This document shows positions 25,345 to 38,320 of a stretch of 64,000 bases of DNA, in pieces. Numbering within the stretch: position 1 is the stretch's first letter; each line of letters opens with the position of its first letter. The notes below the pieces were generated by a model, which did no database searches, was not told the DNA's origin, and saw only the letters and a program-made list of their open reading frames with translations. Where the stretch lies: NCBI GenBank assembly GCA_014549065.1, contig JACDOX010000173.1:339665-403664 (forward strand), written 5' to 3'. The translations under genes were made by a program, and so were the position numbers. The stretch comes from Cardinalis cardinalis. Lineage: Eukaryota > Chordata > Aves > Passeriformes > Cardinalidae.

Positions 25345-26908
25345 GTGGCAGTGTCCCCTCTGAGAGCACAGCAGTGTCCCCTGAGAGCACACCCAGTGTC
25401 CCCTGAGAGCACAGCAGTGTCCCCTCTGAGAGCACAGCCAGTGTCCCCTGTGAGAGCACAGCCAGTGTCCCCCCTGAGAGAGCACAGCCAGTGTCCTCTG
25501 AGAGCACAGCAGTGTCCCCTGAGAGAGCACAGCCAGTGTCCCCTGAGAGCACAGCCAGAGTCCCCTCTGGGAGCACAGCCAGTGTCCCCTGAGAGGCACA
25601 CCCAGTGTCCCCTCTGAGAGCACAGCCAGTGTCCCCCCTGAGAGAGCACAGCCAGTGTCCTCTGAGAGCACAGCCAGTGTCCCCTGAGAGAGCACANCTG
25701 AGAGCACAGCCAGTGTCCCCTGAGAGAGCACAGCCAGTGTCCCCTCTGAGAGCACAGCCAGTGTCCCCTGAGAGCACACCCAGTGTCCCCTGAGAGCACA
25801 CCCAGTGTCCCCTGAGAGAGCACAGCCAGTGTCCCCTGAGAGAGCACACCCAGTGTCCCCTGAGAGAGCACAGCCAATGTCCCCTGAGAGCACAGCCAGT
25901 GTCCCCTCTGAGAGGCACAGCCAGTGTCCCCTCTGAGAGGCACAGCCAGTGTCCCCTCTGAGAGCACCCAGTGTCCCCTCTGAGAGCACAGCCAGTGTCC
26001 CCTGAGAGCACAGCCAGTGTCCCCTGAGAGCACACCCAGTGTCCCCTCTGAGAGCACAGCCAGTGTCCCCTGAGAGCACAGCCAGTGTCCCCTGTGAGAG
26101 CACACCCAATGTCCCCTGAGAGAGCACAGCCAATGTCCCCTGAGAGCACAGCCAGTGTCCCCTGAGAGAGCACAGCCAGTGTCCCCTCTGAGAGAGCACA
26201 GCCAGTGTCCCCTGTGAGAGCACAGCCAGTGTCCCCTCTGAGAGCACACCCAGTGTCCCCTGAGAGCACAGCCAGTGTCCCCTGAGAGCACAGCCAGTGT
26301 CCCCTCTGAGAGCACAGCCAGTGTCCCCTCTGAGAGCACACCCAGTGTCCCCTGAGAGCACAGCCAGTGTCCCCTCTCAGAGCACAGCAGTGTCCCCTGA
26401 GAGCACAGCCAGTGTCCCCTCTCAGAGCACAGCCAGTGTCCCCTGAGAGAGCACAGCCAGTGTCCCCTCTGAGAGGCACAGCCAGTGTCCCCTGAGAGCA
26501 CAGCCAGTGTCCCCTCTGAGAGGCACACCCAGTGTCCCCTCTGAGAGGCACAGCCAGTGTCCCCTCTGAGAGCAGAGCCAGTGTCCCCTCTGAGAGGCAC
26601 AGCCAGTGTCCCCTGAGAGCACAGCCAGTGTCCCCTCTGAGAGCACAGCCAGTGTCCCCTCTGAGAGCACAGCCAGTGTCCCCTCTGAGAGGCACAGCCA
26701 GTGTCCCCTGAGAGCACAGCCAGTGTCCCCTCTGAGAGCACAGCCAGTGTCCCCTCTGAGAGCACAGCCAGTGTCCCCTGAGAGCACAGCCAGTGTCCCC
26801 TCTGAGAGCACAGCCAGTGTCCCCTCTGAGAGCACAGCCAGTGTCCCCTCTGAGAGCACACCCAGTGTCCCCTGAGAGCACACCCAGTGTCCCCTGTGAG
26901 AGCAGAGC
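25345..26908. repeat. Large minisatellite, 22-26-bp units (~65 copies)
   Basis: A continuous array built on gtgtcccctgagagcacagcca. Variants insert CT after the C run, duplicate AG in gagag, or substitute ggcac, giving 22-, 24-, 25- and 26-base units; some have caccca in place of cagcca, and a few lack two bases (cacagcagtg). Because no unit variant contains a stop codon on the minus strand, three overlapping antisense open frames of 361 to 623 codons run through it, encoding repeats of the GDTGCAL type. These are by-products of the repeat, not evidence of a gene. One single N lies inside the array. Confidence 0.97.
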
Positions 26909-29900
26909 CTCCTCTCTACCCCCGCGGCGGGGAGCAGTGGCTGCCTCAGGAAGCACGGGACCCAAGGCGCTCCACATCCACTCCTCCCTGCAAGGACACA
27001 CTCAGCATTCCGTGGAAAATATTAGGGAAGGCAAAAGCCAGTCCTCAGCCCTGCTGTCCCCGCACCAAGCTCTGTGCAGGCAGTGCAATGCAGCCAGGAG
27101 GGGCAGTTCCTCTGCCAGTTATTCATTACCTGGCCAGCTCTCACTGTTTCTGTGCAGGGCCAGCCTTGGTTGAATTCAGAGAAGGTAAAAGTGGTTTCCC
27201 ACTTGCTGAGCCCCAGGAGCCTGCCCAGCTCATCTGGGCGCCTCTGCACACCCCCAGAGAGAGCAGAGCAGGACTCCTGTCCTGAGGAAGGGGGGCACAG
27301 AGGGGTGACACCACCTGCCCAGGCAAGCAGGGTCGCCGTGCCTCTCCCAGGTGCCCTATCCACTGATCCTCATCAGCTCCAGCCAAACACAGGAGGGCTG
27401 CAGCAATGAAAAGCAGGACAGCTGTGCTGGGTTTGTGCTCCTGCAGCTCCAGCTGTTTTTTCTCTGCCATCACAGCTCATTCCAACCTCTAAGGATCTCT
27501 CCTGGAGCACACTCACCTGCTCCTCTTCTCTTCCAAGTCCACCTCCCTGCAAAGCCAAGCTGACCCAGCGCCCGAGCCTGGCTCCAGGGCTGGTCCCAGG
27601 CACAGAGACCTCCCCGGGGCTCAGAGGGTGAGGAAGAGCCCAGCAACAGGCACAGAGAGGGCAGGGCTGGCTTTGCCCTCCCCAGTTCTGACAAATCTAA
27701 CAGCACGCTCCTGTTACAAGAGGAGGTCAGATTGCAGACCAAAACCCCTTCAAACCTAGAAGTTATTTCTAAGGCATGTACAGGGGACAATGCCACAGTT
27801 ACAGGCCAACCCACAGGTCTAAGAAGATCTACTGCATTTTGCACCTCCACTGAAGCATTCCTAGAGAGACAGCAGTTAAAAGAAGTTGCAAATCTTATTT
27901 GCACCATCATTAAAGGCAGGAAAAGGAGATTAAGAAGATATGATAAGATTAAGTGCTGTTAGCCTCAAGCAAACCTCAAAATTAAATCCTGAGCTAAGAA
28001 GAACAAAGTAATTACCTCCCTGAAAAGCTTTTCTGTTACCCATGATGAGAACGTTCCCATCAGGACTGGGTGTGCTCAGGGGAAATGCTCTTTGATGCAC
28101 TCAGTGGTACCAAGGTAGGGCAGAGCAAGCCCTGCAAACCTTCCACAGCCTCATGCTCTTGCATGATGCACACAGCTCCAGCTGCCATGCTTCCCCAGGT
28201 CAGGGAAGGGATTCACAGGGGCTTTCCTTTCTGATAGCTGCAGCTCCTGGAACCCTGCTGGCTGCAGCCTGCCCAGAGGCCCTGGGCAAGGGTAGAGAGA
28301 GTCACCAGTTAGTGATGAGACTTTTAGGCAAGTTATATCATAAGTGCAGCCAGGAATGTCTCTGCCTGCAGGGTAAATCCATCCAGTGACCTTCNTGAGT
28401 CACTGCCTGCTGACTCACTCACTTGGGCAGCCTGAGCTCAGTTGTAGGCAAGGAGATGTCACGGTGACAAGGACTCAGTGACTGTCCCCTAACACAGGAG
28501 TCTTTTAGGTTCTCCAGGATGGCAGGAGCTTGTTTGCAACAGCAATCAGCCCATCAGCCCCCCTCTGCTCTTCTGCACTCACTCCCACCTCCTCATGCCA
28601 CAGGCCATCATCACACGGGCAGGGACTTGCTCTGCTCTTGCTCTGCTCTGCTCTGCTCACAGCTCCCAGCATGAGCGAGGGAAGTCGAGTCACTGTGCCA
28701 AGGAGCCAAGTGGACAGGAGCAAAGGGCCACAATGCAGCACCAAGCAGAGAACTCAGAGCCAAAGCAGCAGCCAGGCACCACGCCCTGAGCTGCTGCAGG
28801 GCAGCCTGGGCCCAGCTGCCACACAAGGCACATCTGCCCGGCCCCTGCAGGGCACACGCTGCCACCTGGGCTGCCCTGCCCTCTGCAGCCACTGCCTCAG
28901 CCCCAGCCAGCAGGGCACAGGGATGCAAGGCTGGGCCAGCTCCTTCCCCCTCACAAACACAAAGATCTCTTCACAGGAGCCATGTGAAAGGGTCAGTGTC
29001 NGTGCTTGCTCGGGGAGCAACACACAGGGTCAGAGCTCTAATATTGGAGCACAGATGATGACAGGGAAGCAAGGAAGGAACAATAAAAGAACCATATAAA
29101 TAGCAGCATTGTCCTTACTGGGTTTCACAGGGCATCTGATGTCAAATAGGATCGTTCACTCAGAGATGAAGTCTCTAATTGATTCCCATCTGACAGTTTC
29201 TTATCCAGCACTTGTTCACCGGCCAAACAAGCTGAGTAAATATGCTTTGTTCTACCATTAAAGCCAGTGACAAATCATTGGCTTGCAACAAACCCAGTGT
29301 AAACAGCATCCTTCCTCTCGGGCCAGATCTCCTCCTATTCCCCTGGCGCCCTCCCACTGCTGCACTTGGATGCTCTGCCAGCCCAATCCTGGCATGGGGT
29401 AAAGACCTGTGCGATGGGGACCAGCACACACTTGGCTTTGGGCAGAGAAGTTGCTCTCTCGGGGGAGTTTGGGCTCCACAACACCTTTGCAGATCTCAAG
29501 TGAAACCTGCTGCAGCCCAGAACATTCATTTAAAAACAGAAACATCCAATCTACAGCCTAGAAACAAGAGTCCTTACAGGAGGCAGACCCTGATCTGAGT
29601 AGAGCCAGTTTAGCCTGGCAGTGCCACAGACACAATTTATGGTCAAGCAGAGTTCAAGACAGACTGGAGATGTTCTTGTCCTAGACACGTTTGTCCTGAC
29701 CCTTGGAGGGTCTCCAGAAGATTTCAGCACCCCAAAGACCATCAGTTACTGCCAGTTTTTCTGCTCTTTTTCTCCAAAGAGGCTGCTTAGGGAGAATACA
29801 AGAGCCTGAGTGCTCCATGGTCCATTCCTGGCATCCATAACTATGGGATGAGGTATGACAGTGGACATATCCCAGGTGAGTCCTTTTTGGATCCATCTAT

Positions 29901-30335
29901 AGACCTACTGGCCAAGATTGTGCCTGGTGCCTTCCAGATGAGCCACCTGCCTCCCCAACACCAAGGTCCAGGCACGTGTTACCTGCTCAGGGAGCAGCAT
30001 CTCCCTTCATCCATTCTCCATTAACTACACCTGAGTTTTACTGCCAGCTTCTGGGTTTTGTATAGAGAGATGAGGTGAGCAGCAGTTACACCTTCCTCTG
30101 ACTCAGAGCCTTCATCATTTTGTAAGCCTGGACCAGGTTTTCATTCAATTTTCATTCAATCAAAGCACATTTTATTTCACTCCTGTTTCCAGACTGCTAC
30201 TGGAGCCCCCACACCAGTCCTGAGGTGTTACCACCACAGATTTCTCCATCCTTAACACTCCAAAGGTGACACACAGCTGACCCTTTGCCTTCTATCACCT
30301 AACTCCTTTCCAGCACCTGAAAGACCCTTGTTAGA
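26909..30335. other. Unique non-coding stretch
   Basis: No gene is supported. It contains a short (CTCTG)-type microsatellite at about 28627-28659 and an AT-rich patch at 27730-28010. Open frames are below 190 codons and lack domains. Confidence 0.5.
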
Positions 30336-30418
30336 AACACGGAGTTGTCAAGGTTGGAAAGGACATTTAAGATCACCAAATCCAAGCACCCACCGAGCAC
30401 CACCACCATGTTCACCTC
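30336..30418 (-). mobile_element. CR1-type LINE terminal fragment
   Basis: About 80 bases matching the reversed 3' end of another avian CR1 subfamily: 'ttgtcaaggttggaaaggac', 'atttaagatcaccaaatcca' and 'gcaccaccaccatgttcacc'. It is the same tail type as the fragment at 59.25 kb. Confidence 0.75.
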
Positions 30419-33400
30419 ATCTTTGTGTGCTGGAGCACCAGCAGTGAGAAACAGCTGAGCTGAATCCTGCAGGGCCACATGAGGCCAAGGGTGCTGCTCA
30501 CCCAAGAGAGCACCTTTCCAGGTGCATCCCACCACCCAGACAGCACCTGGACCCATCAGCACACACCAGGCTTCATGGAAAAGCCAGCTGGTGGCACCTG
30601 AGGGAGTGCTAAACANATTGTACCTCCTGGTGTCCAGGCTCAGGCTCAGAGTCTCTCAATTCTTCCATGCTGGGGGTGCAGCATCCTTCAGTGCAAAGCT
30701 CCTGGCTCACTCTCCTGCTGCTGTGACCAACAGCAAAGCCACAGTTTGGGCAAAGAGCCATCATCCACACCAACAGGAGAGCAGCCCAGCAAATGACACA
30801 AACCCTGCTGCCTCAGGTCATGCCTGAGCATCGCTGCAGCAGCAGCTTCACCAGGAGGTTTTGCTTAAACACCCTGGGATCCCAGGGTAAGCTGCATCTT
30901 TGCTTCTCGACATTTGCTAAACCTCAAATGGAGGAAATCCAAAGAAAGGGAAAAAAAACCTCAATATTCTTCAAACAGATGATTGCTGAGAGCTAGAGAG
31001 ACCTTGTGGTTTTGTGAAGGGGCCACTCAAAGTATATATTGCTTTTCAAACCCAGATGAGAACCACTGCCAAAACAAGAGTCTTTTTTCAATTTTGGGCC
31101 CAGTGAGGAGTAGGGAGTAGTGGGTGAGGGTAGAAATTCAGTGCACATATTTGCTGTAAGGGCCAGAGTCTTACCTTAAAAGGTGCCTGTCAAGGGACAC
31201 ATCTGAAAACATTTGAGGAAGCAAAAGTATAAACTTCTACCTGAGCCCTACTCTGGGATGTTTCCTAAATGTTGACCTTAGTGCTGAAGTTTGGAATTTT
31301 CCTAAGCAAAGTTGGAATCCCACGTTCATCACACAACTCCAGAGGAAGAGGAGCTGAGAGCCCCAGCTCCAGCCCAGGGGGAAGGGATGGCTCTGATCAT
31401 TCAGGATGAACAGGACCCCTGGAGTTGCACACAGAGGAGCTGTTTTCTTCCCAAATCCACTGACAAATGCTCTGACCAGGGCACCCCCAGGTGGTGCCAG
31501 ACCCATGCCCTCAGCAAAACCTCATGAGAGAGTGCCACAGCCCCCACTCTGAAGGCAGCCACAAGGTCATCCTGCAGGAGAGACTCCCAGCCCCCTGCTC
31601 TGGAGCACTGCAATGCTCTGTCGCTTGAAAACGTTGTTGTCATCATCTGGGAAACAGAGGAATAATATAATCACATGTTTCTGATATCTCTGTTTACAAC
31701 TAAATTTCAAGTCCTCCCCAGAAAACATCTCTTGGGAACATTTCTGTAAGCATAGCTTAGCTGGAAAACCTTGGGCTCTGCCTTGGAGAGCAAATCCATC
31801 TCACGTGGTTCACAGTGAATTGGGAACAAGTGACAGCTCGGGGCTCAGCTGAGAGCTCAGACAGGAGAAGGGGAGAGAAAGTGGGAACATCCTCAGATAC
31901 ACTTAGATGGTCACAGACTCCTGGTTTAGCACATCCTGAGCTCATGGTTTTACACACATGGCAAATATTCCAGGTCAAAAACCACTCAAGTCTATGGCAA
32001 GACCTTCCCCCTCAACTCTGCTGCCACTGGACTTGGCCTCAGGCAGTTCCTCTGATGATGCCAAACCAAGTTACTCACACTTAAGCCCTTATTCCAGGAT
32101 CAGACCTGCTGCAATTGTCACTTCTGCAGGAGAATTCCTAGTTATGTTTGAATTTTAATATCCCAACAAAAGGAGAGTTTGTGATCCTTTAAGTGTTCCC
32201 TGCTCAGGGTTTGAAGGATACTCTTCATGTTTCCAGTATGGGTGGAGGTAAGATTTACAGTGTCCTTAAACTGTCCACTTCCCTGCCTTCAAATGCCTGG
32301 AGTTTATGAATGATGCAGCACACCCAAACCACCATCCCTCAGAACCCTCACAGCTTGGGAACTCCCCATCTCACCCCACCTGCTTGGGGTAGACGTGGAA
32401 ATATTTATTCCAAGTTTCCAAAAGGTGGAACGGAGTTCACAGTAGCTGATGTGTCAGCCAGTGAACAACAGCACTGAAACCAAAATCCTTGGGCTCCAAC
32501 CTGAGGTGCTCCTAGGGGTTGGAAGCAGCACCCTCAGACCCATGGTGAGCCAGCACCTCACCTGCCCCTCCAGCCAACACTGTCAAGTATGGGCCTTTCT
32601 CCTTTGCTGTCCATTACAGAGAAGAAAACTTGACCTCCAAACACCTTATACCATCCCTGCCCTAGGGAATGGGTCTTTCCTGTACCACATCATGCCACCC
32701 TCTATAAGGACACATTCCTACTAACTCCTCCGTATTTCTACTCACTATTTCTCTCCAACCAGGCCCAAAGGATGGTCCAGAGGGACAGAAGTCCCTGCAC
32801 AAGGTCCCAAAGCACTTGGCCGAGCCATGGGATTTCAGTGGACTCCACGCAGGGCTGCAGTATCAGCCCCTGGGCAAAGGGTCTAATTTAGAGCCCATTG
32901 CCTGTGCCTACCTCCACCCCGGGCAGATCCTGGTGCCAGGCAGAGTCACAGGTGTGAGGCACAGGATGGGCAGAGGTGACAGGGCCCTGAATTCCCTGGC
33001 TGTGAAAGATCAGCCTTGCCCCTCTGCCAAGCAGTTCAAGATCTAAACCTGAAAAGCAGAGCAATAAAGGACCACAGGCAACACGAAACCTCAAGTTTCA
33101 CCCAGCTCTCTTCCCAGGGAACTGCAAATATTTGCAGTGTTTTATCCAATATCCCTCTGTGTTTGCCCAGTGCCCAAAGATAAATGAACAGGTCACGTAC
33201 ACTTAAGATATAAAGATTTTATAAGACTTCAGCACAAACACCAGCGAGGCACTGTTGCCACAGGGAAACAATGGCATCCATGGGCAGCCAGGGACCCAGA
33301 GTGCCAGTGCCACGATGGCCCCTTGCCAGCCCCAGGGATGGATGTTCAGGTCACATTCACCAGTTTGTCCATGTCAATGCCCACTGTCCCCACAGGCCAG

Positions 33401-34152
33401 CAAAAGCCACCTCAGAAGACTCAGCCAGCATGGGCACAGCCATGGCTGGAGGTGAGTGCACTTTCAGGAGGTAAGATTTGCAGCAAGCACTTCTGGGAGC
33501 TTCTTCCTAAACCGCCCCAAATGCCAGATGACAGCATGTTCTTGAGCTTTTTGCACTGAAGATGACACAAGGGCTTGTGACCCTCATGTTCAGTTTGTGT
33601 GGCAGCACCCCAGAGCCAGGTCTGTATCTCCACACAGGCAGGCAACGCATCACCAACAGCAAAATCTATTCCCTGTACATGCCGCTTTTTCTGCTCTGTT
33701 TCTCCTAGAAATGCTCCTGACCAATCCTAGCAGCCCAATTTCCAAGCTTTGGCTCCCTCTCCCCTACAGCCTGTTTTCAATCATGTGTTAAAAGGGCAAG
33801 CAATGCAGAAACAAATCTGCACTAAAGGTCAGCAGCTTCCCCCACCCTGCAAGGCTGAAGAAAAGCCCCTCTGGCTCCAGCAGAGCAGAGCCCCTGATCC
33901 AGCCCCAGCCATCTCTCCCCTCCCCCACCTCAGGCCCAAAACAGTTGGGCAAGGCCAGGACCAGATGAGTTATGGCCAGGAACTGGGTGCTACCAGCCCT
34001 TGTCATAGCCACCCTGGGAGACATCACTCCAGAACATCACCACTACAGTTCTGAACAGAACATCATCTCTACAGTTCTGTTTCTCTACTTTCCTGGACAT
34101 TGTGAGCTCCCAAAACTGCTCAACAGCATCACACCAGCACCANCACTCTGTG
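30419..34152. other. Unique non-coding stretch
   Basis: No gene is recognised. There is a small 26-bp-period duplication at 34030-34079 (cagaacatca...acagttctg, twice); each copy has self-complementary ends. Confidence 0.5.
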
Positions 34153-34596
34153 CTGGTCCAGCCTCACCGAGCTCTGGGGGCAAGTTTTGGGTGCCACAAT
34201 ATCAGAAGGACCTGAGCAGAAAACATCCAAAGAAGGGACATGAAGATGGTGAAGGGTCTGGAGGGGCCATAGGAGGAGCAGCTGAGGGCTTCTTCAGCCT
34301 GGAGGAGACTGAGGTCAAACTTCATCAGGGTCTGCAGCTTCCTCTCAAGGGGGCAGCTTCAATCTCTGCTGTCTGTGACCAGGGAGAGGACACAGCTAGA
34401 GCTGTGCCAGGGGAGGTTTGGGTTGGAGATCAGGAAAGGTTCTTCCCCCACCCAGGGAATGGGCNCAGCCCCGGGGCTGCCAGAGCTCCAGGAGTGTTTG
34501 GACAGCGCTGCCAGGGATGCACAGGGTGGGATTGCTGGGGGTCTGTGAAGGGCCAGCAGCTGGACTCTATGATCCAGGATTGGATTATGTGCCCAG
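34153..34596 (+). mobile_element. CR1 LINE 3' fragment
   Basis: A forward CR1 copy of the same subfamily as 6.3 and 17.1 kb: 'gggtgccacaatatcagaag', 'gaggtttgggttggagatca', 'gctgccagagctccaggagt', 'cacagggtgggattgc' and a final 'ggactctatgatcc'. Frames through it are broken. Confidence 0.95.
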
Positions 34597-35391
34597 TCCA
34601 TCTAGAGTGCTTTGTTGAAGCAGCAGCTGCTCTGGCAGCCCCTTTCAGCATCTCTTTGCCCCTCCTGCAAGATCTCCTCTGCTACCCGGGCAGCAGCCAT
34701 CACTGTCATTTCAGAGACAACAACTGACCACAAAAATAAAGAGCACAAGCACTGCTGCCAACCCTTCTGCTTCCCCAAATCCCCCTTGTGGGCTGAGGAA
34801 ATAACAAGTTCACCCTTAAGGCCTGCCCTTCCCCCCACTAAATTTGCTCTTCCCAGACAGGAATCCCTCAATCCCAGGTAACACAGCTGCCAGAGAGAGG
34901 CAGAAGACAGGAAAGCTGGATGGTGACCATGGTGAAGCCCCTGCCAGTCCCTGCACTGTGAGATAAGGAGCTGGGAACAGAACAACCAAAGCTTCCCACC
35001 AGAGCAGGGGACTGCTGGGAGCAGGGCCATCGACACCAATCCGGAAGGGCAGGCTGGGATCTGGATTCAGAGACATCCATGGGTCCCCTCATCTTGGGAG
35101 CACACAGGGAAAGGAAGCTGGGCTGTTTTTTCCCCCCTTCTCAGAAGATTTGGCTTCATCTGAAGTCAGCCTCACAAGGTCAATGCTCCGGCAGGGACTG
35201 GGAAACGTCTGAGATGATGTCTGTTGTTTTAATTTTATAACATTGCAGGACTGGCTCAAATAATAAGTCCAGTTGTTCTCTGGGTACTCAGCCCCCCAAG
35301 CTGGGACAAGTAGCAGAACGAAGACCCCATCAATTCCAAAAGAGGGAAGAGTCAGCAAAATGCTGCAGCACTCAGACACCCACGAGTTTCT

Positions 35392-36385
35392 GCGGCCGCA
35401 TGGGATCCACCCAAGGGTGCCAAGGAAGGTGCTGGAAGAACTCACTGAAGCACTTTCCATCATTTACCAGCAGTCCTGGCTTACTCAGCTGCCTGGAGGT
35501 GCCAGTGTGATGCCCTTCCTCAGGAAGGGTTGGAAGAAGAATCTGGGGAACTGCAGGACTGCCAGTGTGACCTCAGTGCAGGGGAAGCTCATGGAGCAGA
35601 TCATCTNGGGGCAAGCACAGGGCACGTTCAGGACAGCCAGGGAATCAGGGCCAGCCAGCACAGGCTCAGGAAAGGCAGGGCCTGCTTGAGCAACCCNGGC
35701 TCCTTCTGTGCCAGGGTGATCCCTTCAGCTGATGGGTAAAAAAACGTGTGGATGTGTCTACCTGGACTTCAGTAAAGCCTTTGTTACCCACAGCATTCTC
35801 CAGGGGAAAGTGGCTGTTCATGGCTTGGACAGGGGCACTGTTTGCTGGGTGAAAAATGGGCTGGAAGGCTGGGCCCAGAGGGGTGGGGAACAAAGCTCCA
35901 TCCAGCTGGCAGCCAGTCACCAGGGGTGTTCCCAGGGCTCAGTGATGGGGCCAAGTCTCTTCCAGATCTTTGATGAGCTGGCCAAGAGGGTCCAGGGCAC
36001 CTTCAGATCACAGGTGACACCAATTTGGGCAGGGTATTGATCTGCTGGAGGGCAAGAAGACACTGCAGAGGGATCTGGNCAGGCTGCATCCATGGGCCAA
36101 CACCCCTGCATGAAGATACGACAAGGCTCGGTGCCTGGTCCTGCATTTGGGTCACAACAACCCCACAGGATGCTCCGAGACTGGAACACAGTGGCTGGAA
36201 CGTGCCCAGTGGGGAAGGCCTTGGGGGGGCTGCTCAAGTGGTGCAGCTGAATGAGACAAGTGTGCCCAAGTGGGCAAGAAGGACAGTGGTAGCAGGCTCA
36301 CAGCAGCTCCAGTGTGGCCAGAGGGGCAGTGCCCATTCCCCTGCACTGGGCACTGCTGAGGCACCGCAGGTCCTGGGACCACACC
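35392..36385 (+). pseudogene. Decayed CR1 LINE reverse-transcriptase region
   Basis: A forward relic of the CR1 ORF2 reverse-transcriptase domain. Conserved peptide pieces can be read in shifting frames: a finger/palm segment matching 'RKVLEELTEALSIIYQQSWL', the motif-A type 'VYLDFSKAF' near 35757, 'HGLDRGTVCWVKNGLEGWAQ', and 'GSVMGPSLF' near 35940. The frame shifts several times, and the F/Y-x-D-D active-site box expected shortly after 35990 is disrupted. Downstream similarity continues as 'gtcctgcatttgggtcacaa' and 'gtgcccattcccctgcac' to about 36385. The element is non-functional. Confidence 0.85.
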
Positions 36386-38261
36386 TGACCTGCCTGTGCT
36401 CCCTGGGTGCTGCAGCAGGGAGCTTTACACAGGAAAGACTGCCCAGGAAAGATGAGGCTCTGTTCAAACACAACCACAAACTCAAATTACCACCTCCAAA
36501 GGCAAGCCCAAAGACACAAGATGAGTTTTGTCCCCAGAACTCCCTCCAAGATGAAATAACACAATACCTTGCACTAAACCTGTGGATCCGGCTGCATTTC
36601 CCCCTTGCAGTGGCAGCAGCAGAGCCCCTCAGTGCACACCCACACACAGAGACCAGACCAGCTGCACCACCCTTGTGGCTCGGGGTGTATTTGCACATTT
36701 TTATCACATTATGTATGTTTGCCNGATTCATTTCACTGCAATGGGAGAAGAGCTGGAAAGCTGTATTAAGCTGCAGAGGCAAGAGTGTTAAAAAAAGATC
36801 AAAGGTCCGTCATTTAAAATTAATTAGTTCAAGCTTGAACTATNAACATAAATTAAAAATTCAAACCACACACAAGAATATACCCCTTTCCAAGTAATTT
36901 TCGAGAACCTCTAGTGCTGCAAGATAAGGTAATGGCACATTCCATTAATTTGCAGGATGCACAGCAGTGGTTAACCTCCACTTAATTAGAACTAATTGTA
37001 ATTTTGTGGGAATAGGGCAAGCACACATTGTAAGAGATCCTCTTGACATTACACCTCACAGGGAGGGCACAGAGCTCTTTATGCCACCTCTCCCTACACA
37101 CACATTATCCATCTGCAGCCCCCATACAGGCTCAGCTGGAAAAGCAGAGGCATTTCACACAGGGCCATGGCTACCAGGGCAATAGACAGAAGAGAGCACA
37201 GGATTTCACTTCCACAGCATCCCTGCTAAGGGCAAAGGAAAGGCACATGGACACGTAAACAGCAGAGCCACTGGAGGAAGGGCTGCAGAGAGCTGAAGGA
37301 CCAGCAGCCCCTGTCAAATAACATGCAAAGAGCACACAAAGTCATGGAGGAAAACCAGCACTGAACCCCGCTGGAGTTGTGCCACACGTTGCAAGGTGTG
37401 ACATCTTGAGAGGATGTGGGAGGGCTCAGCCCCTCCAAGGAGCCTGTACAGCGGGGTGGAACCCCCCTGCCCAGCTCCCTCCCACCCAGCAAGGCTTGGA
37501 GCCAAACCTGCACCTGCCAGGGGGGCCAGGATGGCTCAGGGCGTGAGCCCTCGGCTGTGCCACCCACAGCCCTTCTGCTCTGCCCTTCCAAGCTCACTGC
37601 TCCCTGAGCACCAGGTAAATCCCCTCCTCAGCAGCTTCACCCCGAGTCCTCACCCACCAAACCAGCCCTGGCCAGGAGCCAGCACCTGAGTTGGAGCCTG
37701 GGAAGGTTCCTGGCACCATCGTGCGCCACCAGCTTCACCACCAGCCCTGCTCCAGCCTTCCCCCACCAGCTCTGCCTCTTCCCCAGCCTGGCCAGCTCCC
37801 AGAACAGCTCCATGCACACTTCTGCTCTAACCTATGCAAAAAAAACCCACACTGTGGGATGGCCTCCAGCTCNATTAACCCAAATTGATGCAAACCATAA
37901 TTCAAAGGAGTTAAAGACATCCACTCTAAAATGTTTAAAATTTGCCTAAATCTTCTTAAAATACTCCAATTCCTGTTCTACCTGAAGCTTCTCTGCAAAT
38001 GGAAGGAGTTGCTGCAGGGTCACAGGGGCTGCACTTCTTCCACCCAGGCCAATGCCACCCCTGAAGCCCCCAGGAGCCACGGGGACACCCAGGCCTGCCT
38101 TCCCTGGGGACTGACACCCAGTGAGCCCCAAAGCAGCAGCACAGCCTGTGTTCACAGCACACAGCTGCCTTCACTCACACCCAGGGCAGGGAGGGAAGGA
38201 CCAGAGCCTGGAAACCAGAGGTCCCTCTCTGCGGCAGCTATGCTAAAGGTGCCCACAGAAG
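36386..38261. other. Unique non-coding stretch
   Basis: No gene or repeat is recognised. The sequence is AT-rich at 36650-37050, which could be conserved non-coding DNA, then GC-rich. Confidence 0.5.
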
Positions 38262-38320
38262 CACTGGAATGAGATGACCTTTAGGGTCTGTCCCAGCCCA
38301 AACCAGTCTGTGGTTCTGAC
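38262..38320 (+). mobile_element. CR1 LINE terminal scrap
   Basis: About 58 bases matching only the CR1 3' terminus: 'actggaatgagatgaccttt', 'agggtctgtcccagcccaaa' and 'ctgtggttctgac'. It is a very short copy. Confidence 0.8.

Noticed and set aside
25130..27001. 623-codon minus-strand open frame
   Set aside because: It is produced by the minisatellite: all three minus frames are open because no unit contains a minus-strand stop. The peptide is only GDTGCAL-type repeats.
36025..36897. 290-codon plus-strand open frame
   Set aside because: Its first part is the decayed CR1 reverse-transcriptase region read out of frame, and the rest is unique AT-rich DNA.
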